Source: Polaromonas sp. (GTDB lineage: Bacteria; Pseudomonadota; Gammaproteobacteria; Burkholderiales; Burkholderiaceae_C). From it: 57,028 nucleotides of DNA. Position numbers and translations under genes: made by a program. Shown here one piece after another: positions 49,209-57,028 of the stretch. Within the stretch, counting starts at the first letter, position 1, and each line of letters starts with the position of its first letter. The notes beneath the pieces were generated by a model, which saw only the letters and a program-made list of their open reading frames with translations, was not told the origin of the DNA and searched no databases. The stretch is from NCBI GenBank assembly GCA_013298815.1, contig JAAFJF010000015.1, positions 1 to 57,028 of the forward strand, given 5' to 3'.

Positions 49209-49775
49209 ATGATAGATATACTTCGCAAACACATTCTTACGAAGATTGGCGATGACACTTCTCAACTAGAAGTAGTCTTGTCAAAATTTCAACATATCGC
49301 TGTCAAATGCGATACGCAGCTTTTGCGACAAGGAGACGTTTGTAAACATGTGTATTTTGTAGCCACTGGTTGTTTGCAGATCTCTAATCTCGATCAAAAT
49401 CATAAAGAAACGACACGTGACATCGTCATAGAAAACTACTGGTGCTCTGAACTGAACAGCTTCAGCGAGCAAGTACCCGCCATTGAAAACATCACGGCTA
49501 TTGAAGACTCCAACCTTTTAGCCATAAGCAGATCAAATTTCTATCAGCTCATAGCTAGCGTTGCTCAATTTGAGAAGTTTTACACCCAACTTTTAGAAGC
49601 ATCCTATGCGCATTCCGTGAATAGAATAAATGCACTAATGGCCTTAAGCGCTAAGGAGAAAATTGATTGGCTCACAAAAAATCAGCCGTATCTACTAGAC
49701 AGGGTGTCTAGTAAAATGATTGCTTCGTATTTAGGGATTACCCAAGAAACTTATAGCCGACTAAAGCGAAAATAA
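49209..49775 (+). CDS. Crp/Fnr family transcriptional regulator (short form)
   Basis: The protein has 188 residues. The N-terminal cyclic-nucleotide-binding-like jelly roll is clear (TQLLRQGDVCKHVYFVATGCLQISNLDQNHKETTRDIVIENYWCSELNSFSEQVPAIENITAIEDSNLLAISRSNFYQLI). A short helix-turn-helix ends the protein (SSKMIASYLGITQETYSRLKRK); its recognition helix has E180-x-x-S183-R184, the ExxSR pattern of FNR-type proteins. FNR-type cluster cysteines are not arranged as in FNR, so the signal is unknown. The short C-terminus and AT-rich codons resemble Bacteroidetes-type members, which suggests transfer. A matching operator lies directly downstream (49779-49796). Confidence 0.9.
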   Translation: MIDILRKHILTKIGDDTSQLEVVLSKFQHIAVKCDTQLLRQGDVCKHVYFVATGCLQISNLDQNHKETTRDIVIENYWCSELNSFSEQVPAIENITAIEDSNLLAISRSNFYQLIASVAQFEKFYTQLLEASYAHSVNRINALMALSAKEKIDWLTKNQPYLLDRVSSKMIASYLGITQETYSRLKRK

Positions 49776-49778
49776 TGC

Positions 49779-49796
49779 CATTGACATTTGTCAATG
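49779..49796. promoter_or_regulatory. FNR/NnrR-type operator
   Basis: CATTGACATTTGTCAATG: 8-bp arms CATTGACA/TGTCAATG around TT, containing TTGAC-N4-GTCAA. The centre is at 49787.5. A TATTAT at 49817-49822 is a good -10, which places the expected start near 49829 and the operator at -41.5, the class II activator position of Crp/Fnr proteins. No -35 is present. Confidence 0.8.
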
Positions 49797-49854
49797 CGCA
49801 TTAAAGCCTTTCTTTATATTATCCTGACTCACACTCACATGGTTAGGATTAACA

Positions 49855-50298
49855 ATGACAAACACGGCTACAAAAGCAAAACTCCCCACATGGTTTTGGA
49901 TTATTGCAGGACTAGGGCTAGCATGGAATATTTTCGGTGTTGTTCAATTTTTAAGCACATTTAATGGAACGCTTGAAAGCTTGATTCGCAACGGCTTAAC
50001 ATCTGAACAGGCCAAACTATATTTGAGTTTGCCTAGCTGGATGACGGCTTCGTTCGCCATCGGCGTGTTCGGTGGCGTTATAGGCAGCATTTTGCTTTTG
50101 ATGAGAAAAAAACTATCTGTCAGTGTTTTTCTATTATCCCTAGCAGGATACATCGTTCTTTATATTGGAGATATCACAGAAGGCGTCTTTAAAGTTTTCG
50201 GTACGCCTCAAGTCGTCATCTTAACCAGCGTCGTACTAATTGCAGCAAGCCTACTCTGGTTTTCGCGCAGTTTTACAACAAGCGGTCATCTTAACTAA
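49855..50298 (+). CDS. four-helix membrane protein, probable Crp/Fnr target
   Basis: The protein has 147 residues with four hydrophobic helices (WFWIIAGLGLAWNIFGVVQFL; TASFAIGVFGGVIGSILLLMR; VSVFLLSLAGYIVLYIGDITEGVF; QVVILTSVVLIAASLLWF) and an extracytoplasmic loop with NGLTSEQAKLYLSLPSW. Relatives are sometimes labelled sugar transporter without evidence, so no function is assigned. AGGA precedes the ATG. The promoter has an FNR-type operator, and the regulator gene is immediately upstream. The codons are AT-rich like those of the regulator. Confidence 0.82.
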   Translation: MTNTATKAKLPTWFWIIAGLGLAWNIFGVVQFLSTFNGTLESLIRNGLTSEQAKLYLSLPSWMTASFAIGVFGGVIGSILLLMRKKLSVSVFLLSLAGYIVLYIGDITEGVFKVFGTPQVVILTSVVLIAASLLWFSRSFTTSGHLN

Positions 50299-50315
50299 GC
50301 CAATTAATCAGCCAA

Positions 50316-51869
50316 TCACTCACCCCAAGGCAACATCAGCGTCACAATACTCAGCTTCGCAAACTCGGGTTCGAACTCGTCGATGATCTTTTGTGGATCG
50401 GGGCAGAGGGTGGCGTCGCTGATGATGCCGAATTGGACGCCGCCGCCGTAACTCAAGATGGAGACGCCTAGGCCAACGCTGCCGCTTTGGGGTACCCAAA
50501 ACAGGCTTTGCTCAAGGGTTGAACCGCAGAACTTCAGCTTTTCTTTCGGGCCGGGCACGTTGGTCATCACGGCTGTGGTTTTCTTGGAGAACAGGTTGAG
50601 CAGCGCTTCCTGAGCGGGTTTGACCAGCGTACCTGCCACGGCCAGCATACCAAACGCCAACAGCGGCTGCATGCTGCCTTTGAGAGCACCCATGCGGCGG
50701 CGCACTTCGTAGACGCGTTCGATGGGGTTTTCTACGCCGATGGGCAGCACCAAAGGCGCTAGACCAAAGTTATTGCCCAGCTTGTGCGCTTGATCCAGCG
50801 GACGCAGGTTAACCGGAACCATGGCGCGGATTTCTTGGCCTTTGGTGTTGTCACCCAAGGCACGCAAATACTCACCAATTGCGCCAGCTACGCAGCTGAG
50901 CAGCACATCGTTCAAAGAGCAATTCAGCGCTTTACCGACGGCTTTGACTTCATCCAACGGAATTGGCTGACACCACGCCACTTTTTTGGTCGTACCGGGT
51001 GTGCCTTTGAGGCGTGTCGGCGAGTCGTCCGGCATCAGCACCAGTGCGGCAGCGTCACTGGCGAGCTGGTAGGCGATTTTGGCCATATGGACTGTATTGT
51101 TAGCCGTGTTACTCATGCCCTGCTTAGGGTCTGCCAGCATTTCTAAAGAATTACCAAAGCCATCGCCCGTTTTCCCCAATGTTTTGACGGCGAGCTGGGT
51201 AAGTGATTTGATCAAGGTGCCAGCTATCCAATCTTCCGCACCTTCCAAACCGCCACGCTTTTCAACTTTAGCTTTACGCTCTGGTGGCTTGGGGCCGCCA
51301 TCGACCATGGACATGCTAACGGCAATCAGGGCGATGCCATCGGCAATGCAGTGGTGGATGCGAACGATCAACACGCTGCCGCCATCGTAGTCTTCAATCA
51401 AATGCAGCTGCCACAGCGGTCGCCGTGGGTCTAGTGACTGCATGGCTAACTCGGCGACACGGTCTTGCAGTGCTGCTTGCTCTTGACCTTTGGCAACCTT
51501 GGGGAGCTTTTCAACAACGATGTGTTTGCTGATGTCAAACGATTTATCGTCTACCCAGGTTGCGCCTGCTGAATCTTCCACCACGCGCTGCTTGAAACGG
51601 CGAAACTTAAGCAAAGTACCTTCAACTCGCTCACTCAAAGCGTCGTACGACACCTGAGGCTTGAGGGTCCAGACACCAACAATCATCATCAAGTTGCTGG
51701 CGGAGTCCATTCGCAGCCACGCGGTGTCGACCTTGCTCATGCGCTCGCCACTCATGCCCAAGGTGCCCGCTACGGCTCGACGCAAGTCTTTTTGTACTTT
51801 TTGAGCAGCTTTCTGAGCTGTGTCTTTGACACTTTTTGCAGACGGGGATTTAGAAATCCGAGTAACCAT
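50316..51869 (-). CDS. wax ester synthase/diacylglycerol acyltransferase (WS/DGAT)
   Basis: The protein has 517 residues. The acyltransferase motif HHxxxDG appears as RIHHCIADGIALIAVSMSMVDG, preceded by DPRRPLWQLHLIEDYDGGSVLI. The C-terminal domain has NDVLLSCVAGAIGEYLRALGDNTKGQEIRAMVPVNLRP and VMTNVPGPKEKLKFCG, all typical of WS/DGAT. It makes wax esters or triacylglycerol from acyl-CoA. The N-terminus is a basic, Ala/Lys-rich extension (ISKSPSAKSVKDTAQKAAQKVQKDLRRAVAG). The gene is divergent from the acyl-CoA-binding protein gene across 140 bases. Confidence 0.95.
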   Translation of the reverse strand: MVTRISKSPSAKSVKDTAQKAAQKVQKDLRRAVAGTLGMSGERMSKVDTAWLRMDSASNLMMIVGVWTLKPQVSYDALSERVEGTLLKFRRFKQRVVEDSAGATWVDDKSFDISKHIVVEKLPKVAKGQEQAALQDRVAELAMQSLDPRRPLWQLHLIEDYDGGSVLIVRIHHCIADGIALIAVSMSMVDGGPKPPERKAKVEKRGGLEGAEDWIAGTLIKSLTQLAVKTLGKTGDGFGNSLEMLADPKQGMSNTANNTVHMAKIAYQLASDAAALVLMPDDSPTRLKGTPGTTKKVAWCQPIPLDEVKAVGKALNCSLNDVLLSCVAGAIGEYLRALGDNTKGQEIRAMVPVNLRPLDQAHKLGNNFGLAPLVLPIGVENPIERVYEVRRRMGALKGSMQPLLAFGMLAVAGTLVKPAQEALLNLFSKKTTAVMTNVPGPKEKLKFCGSTLEQSLFWVPQSGSVGLGVSILSYGGGVQFGIISDATLCPDPQKIIDEFEPEFAKLSIVTLMLPWGE

Positions 51870-52009
51870 ATTGACTCCAAACAGCAGACACTAGTGATAA
51901 CGCTCTATTTTCAATTTAAATTGCAGTTTAAGATAGTGGGCAATTACCCGAATTTAACCCCGAGTCCACCCAAATTGACTCGCATTTCGCTTATACATCA
52001 GGAGTTTTT

Positions 52010-52264
52010 ATGTCCGATCTCACCGCTAAATTTGAAGCCGCCGTTACCAACTCTAAGAATTTAAACGAGCGTCCAGACAATGCGACTATGCTCAAGCTGT
52101 ATGCGCTCTACAAACAAGGCACATCAGGTGACAATGCTGACAAAAAACCAGGATTCAGCGATATGGTGGGGCGTGCCAAGTGGGATGCTTGGAACGGCAT
52201 AAAAGGAACAGACAGCGACACAGCCAAGCAGCAATACATTGACTTGGTTGATTCTTTAAGCTAA
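52010..52264 (+). CDS. acyl-CoA-binding protein
   Basis: An 84-residue single ACBP domain: SDLTAKFEAAVTNSKNLNERPDNATMLKLYALYKQGTSGD, then RAKWDAWNGIKGTDSDTAKQQYIDLVDSL. The Tyr and Lys residues that grip the CoA 3'-phosphate in eukaryotic ACBP are present (KLYALYKQ, KWDAWN-x2-KG). ACBP is uncommon in bacteria but known in Burkholderiales. Divergence from WS/DGAT suggests it delivers or buffers acyl-CoA for neutral-lipid synthesis. A TCAGGAG ribosome-binding site precedes the ATG. Confidence 0.95.
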   Translation: MSDLTAKFEAAVTNSKNLNERPDNATMLKLYALYKQGTSGDNADKKPGFSDMVGRAKWDAWNGIKGTDSDTAKQQYIDLVDSLS

Positions 52265-52301
52265 CACTTGTATCAACAAAAAATCAACCATCCTAACGCG
52301 G

Positions 52302-52619
52302 CTACTTTTTAGATGCGGTCTTTTTGGCTGGTTTTGACAGCAAGGCGTCTAAATTTTTACTGATTTCTGCCTCAATTTTTTCTTTGAAAGCGCCCATTAA
52401 AAAGCCGAGTTTTGCTTTTAGCTCAAAGCCGTCTTTGGTCACCACCAACGTACCGTTGACGCCGGAGCGAGAGAAGCTCAAACAATCTTCGGCTTTACCC
52501 TCTTCGTAGGTGCATGACATGTCGAGTTTGTCTTCGACTTCTTCCGCCCATTTGAATGCAATGTCGCGAGCTTTAGCTAAGCCTAGGGTGTGTTTGCGTT
52601 GGATGTGAATTTCTGCCAT
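52302..52619 (-). CDS. polyhydroxyalkanoic acid system family protein (PF09650-type)
   Basis: A 105-residue protein with MAEIHIQRKHTLGLAKARDIAFKWAEEVEDKLDMSCTYEEGKAEDCLSFSRSGVNGTLVVTKDGFELKAKLGFLMGAFKEKIEAEISKNLDALL and a Lys/Ala tail. Members are small proteins associated with PHA metabolism or granules, with a SRPBCC-like short fold. The location near WS/DGAT and ACBP fits a carbon-storage role. It converges with the ACBP gene, 37 bases apart. Confidence 0.88.
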   Translation of the reverse strand: MAEIHIQRKHTLGLAKARDIAFKWAEEVEDKLDMSCTYEEGKAEDCLSFSRSGVNGTLVVTKDGFELKAKLGFLMGAFKEKIEAEISKNLDALLSKPAKKTASKK

Positions 52620-52654
52620 AGCAATGTCCTTTTGATATATTTTCTTGTTTAATT

Positions 52655-53766
52655 TTATTTAAGCTTGATTGACTTCAATGCCAGTTGCCTTGCCTCTTTT
52701 GGCATAGCAGCCAAGGTTCGTACAGCGGAGTAAAACTTGTCCCAATTACCACCTTGTTGTTCAAACAGCGCTTCAAATTGCGGCACACCATCATCATACG
52801 CAGCCAAAGCGCCAAATGCGGCGTTGTTGGCTTGTTTAACCCAGTTATCGTAGCCAGCATAACCATGCCAACTGGTTTTCAGTAACTCGTACTGCATCCT
52901 GAATTCGTCAAGTATTTTGTTTTTACGTTGAGTAGATTCTTTGAATTCAAAATCATGCTTTTTTACTATATTTTTAATAGCTGCGGAGGCAGAATTATCG
53001 GCGGCTATAGGCGTATTTTCATAGTAAATTTCAGCCAATTGAAGCCTTGTCGCTTTGGTCAACGCTTTGAACTGTTTGCGCCGTCCGTCATACACTTCGT
53101 ATTCGGTTTTTGTTGAAACAGAGCCATATTTTTCAAGCCAGCGGGCTCCACCCAAGCGCTCAACCGCTGTGGCGAAAGATTCGTTGAACGAGGTGTCGTC
53201 AGCCACATAGACCACCTGATGCGCCAGCTCGTGAAAGACGATGCGTGCTAGTTCGCCTTCAGGATAGCCAATGAAGGTACTGAGCAGCGGGTCACCGCCC
53301 GCCCAGTTGCTCCAACCCAGGGTGGAATAAGCGGGCACGCCATAAACGCTGACATCGAAATCCTGTTTTTTGAGCTCATCAGCTTCTCTTTTCGCCTCAA
53401 CTTCTGAAAAATAACCACGGTAGCCCACACAACCAGCCACAGGAAAGCACCAGGTTTTGAGCTTCAATGACAATGCTGGTGCGGCAACCACGTTCCACAC
53501 CACCGCTTTGCGTTTTAAATCAGCATAGCGCTTGTAGCTGGCGTTATCTGGTAGTTTTAATTCGTCTGAAGCGAAAGCACGTATTTTTTTTGTTAAAGCG
53601 AGTTTTGCTTTGATTTTTTCAGGCGTTTCAGTGTCTGCAAGCAAATCATCAACTGGCCGCGCAGCTTTGATCAAAGAGACGTGACCTTCTATAGATTGCC
53701 AGTAGTAGCCCAGATCGGCACAACTACTTAGACATAGAATTAGTGGAACTATCAGCAGCCTACAGA

Positions 53767-53776
<10 letters not shown>
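52655..53776 (-). CDS. putative aminopeptidase lipoprotein (PF10023-type)
   Basis: The protein has 373 residues. The N-terminal signal MRLICRLLIVPLILCLSSC has a lipobox. The zinc metalloprotease motif is HELAH in ARIVFHELAHQVVYVADDTSFNESFATAVERLG, with the downstream Glu in NESFATA as third ligand. YWQSIEGHVSLIKAARPVDDLL and the AYSTLGWSNWAGGDPLLSTFIGYPEGELAR block are typical of the PF10023 aminopeptidases of beta- and gammaproteobacteria. An antisense repeat copy (52959-53020) encodes ENTPIAADNSASAAIKNIV in a helical segment. It overlaps the upstream molybdopterin gene by 10 bases. Confidence 0.9.
52959..53020 (+). repeat. interspersed 60-bp repeat, copy 12 (antisense in PF10023 gene)
   Basis: The plus strand reads TTTTTTACTATATTTTTAAT, then AGCTGCGGAGGCAGAATTAT, then CGGCGGCTATAGGCGTATTTTC. 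The 5' arm and the AGCTGC-GAGGCAG core are clear; the 3' part is diverged. It is translated from the complementary strand as TPIAADNSASAAIKNIV. Confidence 0.82.
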
Positions 53777-55836
<2,060 letters not shown>

Positions 55837-55856
55837 GCATCCATTTTAGAGAGTTA

Positions 55857-56780
55857 TCAATCTGCTCGTAGTGCAGCTTTCAATGCTTCGCCAATTTCAG
55901 GTTTACCGGCAAATGGGTTAGTCGGGTTACGGATTTGCACGACGTCTTCCATGCGCGTTTGCACAGATGCCAAGGCTTTGGGGTGGCTGTAGATGTAGAA
56001 CTGGTCATCCGCAATGGCATCAAACACCTTTTGTGCCACATCAGCCGCGCTGACTTTGCCGGAACCCACGGCTTTGTCGCTCATGGCCTGGCCGATGAGC
56101 TGGCTCTTGGTGGGTTTGGCATCGCTGCTGACAAATTCTCCTGGCTTGTTGCGGTGGCTTTGCGCAATACCCGTCGCTACAAAGAAGGGGCACAGAACGG
56201 AGGCGCTGATCTGGTCGGTCACCAGTTTCAAATCTTGGTACAGCGTTTCAGTCAACGCAACAACGGCGTGTTTGCTGACGTTGTAAACCCCCATATTAGG
56301 CGCATTGAGCAAGCCCGCCATGCTGGCAGTATTGACGATGTGACCTTGGTAGGCAGGGTCTTTTTTAGCGGCCTCCAGCATCATAGGCGTGAAAACGCGC
56401 ACCCCATGTGCCACGCCCATGACATTGACGCCCAGCACCCATTCCCAGTCTTTCAAGGTGGTCTCCCAGATCAAACCGCCTGCGCCCACACCAGCGTTGT
56501 TGAACACAAAATGCGGCACCCCTAGTTTGGCGAACACAGCATGGCCCATGGCCTCCACCTCGGAAGCTTTGGAAATATCCAAGCGAAACGACATGACGTG
56601 GCCACCATATTTAGCTGTTTCAGCAGTGATTTCAGCCGTGGCCTTGTCCAACGCGTCTTGCTGCACATCGACCAAGACGATGTTCATGCCCAGTTTGGCG
56701 CCGATGCGGGCGCACTCCAAGCCGAAGCCAGAGCCCGCACCTGTTAATACAGCGGTTTTGTTCTTGAAATGGGAGATCAT
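55857..56780 (-). CDS. SDR family NAD(P)-dependent oxidoreductase
   Basis: A 307-residue classical short-chain dehydrogenase/reductase. The cofactor loop is VLTGAGSGFGLE, then FNNAGVGAGGL (NNAG), the catalytic Ser in VNTASMAGLL and the catalytic YxxxK in YNVSKHAV. A long C-terminal tail (DQFYIYSHPKALASVQTRMEDVVQIRNPTNPF) is typical of the larger SDRs that act on hydrophobic or hydroxyacyl substrates. It starts 1 base after the stop of the upstream small gene, so the two are co-transcribed. Confidence 0.93.
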   Translation of the reverse strand: MISHFKNKTAVLTGAGSGFGLECARIGAKLGMNIVLVDVQQDALDKATAEITAETAKYGGHVMSFRLDISKASEVEAMGHAVFAKLGVPHFVFNNAGVGAGGLIWETTLKDWEWVLGVNVMGVAHGVRVFTPMMLEAAKKDPAYQGHIVNTASMAGLLNAPNMGVYNVSKHAVVALTETLYQDLKLVTDQISASVLCPFFVATGIAQSHRNKPGEFVSSDAKPTKSQLIGQAMSDKAVGSGKVSAADVAQKVFDAIADDQFYIYSHPKALASVQTRMEDVVQIRNPTNPFAGKPEIGEALKAALRAD

Positions 56781-56781
56781 C

Positions 56782-57028
56782 TTATTTTTCAGCCTTCTTT
56801 AATACATAACCAATGCGTGGAAAATGCACATGTACCACGCCAGCACGTTCATCAACGCGGCGCAGGGTGTAGTGCATGCGTGAGCAGGCAATCAACTCGC
56901 CTTCTGTTGGCTCTGGGCCAAATGCATCGCTGGCTATGCTGACCATGCTACCCAAGGGAATGCCATGTTCGTCCTGAAAAACTGAATTTAAAGGGTCATT
57001 TTTCACACTAGCAGACGTATTACTTGCA
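56782..57028 (-). CDS. conserved small protein of unknown function, 5'-partial
   Basis: The minus-strand frame ends at 56782 and stays open to the right edge. A GTG at 57006 would give a 74-residue protein, but the codons upstream of it (ASNTSAS) are an in-frame copy of the interspersed repeat, so the true start is likely outside the window. The rest reads LGSMVSIASDAFGPEPTEGELIACSRMHYTLRRVDERAGVVHVHFPRIGYVLKK. I do not recognise the family. It is adjacent to the SDR gene (1 base) on the same strand. Confidence 0.6.
   Translation of the reverse strand, partial: ASNTSASVKNDPLNSVFQDEHGIPLGSMVSIASDAFGPEPTEGELIACSRMHYTLRRVDERAGVVHVHFPRIGYVLKKAEK
57006..57028 (-). repeat. interspersed 60-bp repeat, copy 13, cut by the window edge
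   Basis: The minus strand reads TGCAAGTAATACGTCTGCTA, then GTG. It aligns with GCAGTAAATACGCCGGCTA of the other copies. Its translation ASNTSAS follows the AVNTPAK frame of the glmU copy. Only part of the element is visible. Confidence 0.55.

Overview
The window looks like chromosomal core DNA of a betaproteobacterium, order Burkholderiales and most likely family Comamonadaceae. The evidence is the set of recognisable genes (PF10136-type 'site-specific recombinase' membrane protein, PHA-granule protein, PF10023 aminopeptidase lipoprotein, UPF0149/SEC-C protein, large Orn/Lys/Arg decarboxylase), the gene order tsaB-rimI-udg, purE-purK-sua5, def-fmt-azlCD and yajC-secD-secF, and a short interspersed repeat of a kind I recall from this family. 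I did no database search; all family names come from recognising motifs.

Layout. 1-9 kb: a partial GltB-like FMN protein, a SEC-C protein, an NTF2-like protein, a LysR regulator divergent from an NAD(P)-binding epimerase, an orphan ABC substrate-binding protein, an AT-rich 0.55 kb spacer, and a large PKD-domain lipoprotein with a clear terminator. 9-20 kb: pyrF; two EamA transporters; an EamA-tsaB-rimI-udg run of overlapping genes; dacB; the PF10136 membrane protein; thiL; an MFS exporter with a C-terminal monooxygenase-like domain. 20-31 kb: a VapBC toxin-antitoxin pair; sua5, purK and purE; a CnoX/YbbN co-chaperone and an HNH-plus-possible-PD-(D/E)XK gene lying between purE and purC on the other strand; purC, pyk, azlCD, fmt and def. 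31-45 kb: a LysM protein and dprA; yajC-secD-secF; Smr; glmU; a degenerate DUF2817-like gene; an M20 amidohydrolase; an SPFH/NfeD pair; a large PLP decarboxylase. 45-57 kb: a small lipoprotein, rnpB (RNase P RNA), a DUF2721 protein, an HAD phosphatase, prfC, a Crp/Fnr regulator with a matching operator and membrane-protein target, a WS/DGAT-ACBP-PHA lipid-storage group, and an oxidoreductase cluster that runs off the right edge.

The most striking feature is not a gene. A repeat of about 60 bp occurs at least 13 times in 57 kb. Four copies are intergenic. Nine lie inside open reading frames (udg, thiL, sua5, cnoX, fmt, glmU, the HAD phosphatase, the PF10023 aminopeptidase and the gene at the right edge), read through without a frameshift, in both orientations and more than one reading frame. 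It behaves like a protein-invading mobile repeat. One intergenic copy supplies the stop codons of two convergent genes, and another supplies one arm of a terminator.

Other points for follow-up are the FNR-type operator centred at a predicted -41.5 downstream of an ExxSR-type regulator, the rnpB promoter whose extended -10 uses the stop codon of the upstream gene, a uracil-DNA-glycosylase homologue with altered catalytic motifs, and the HNH/restriction-like gene. No CRISPR array, tRNA gene, insertion sequence or prophage was seen.
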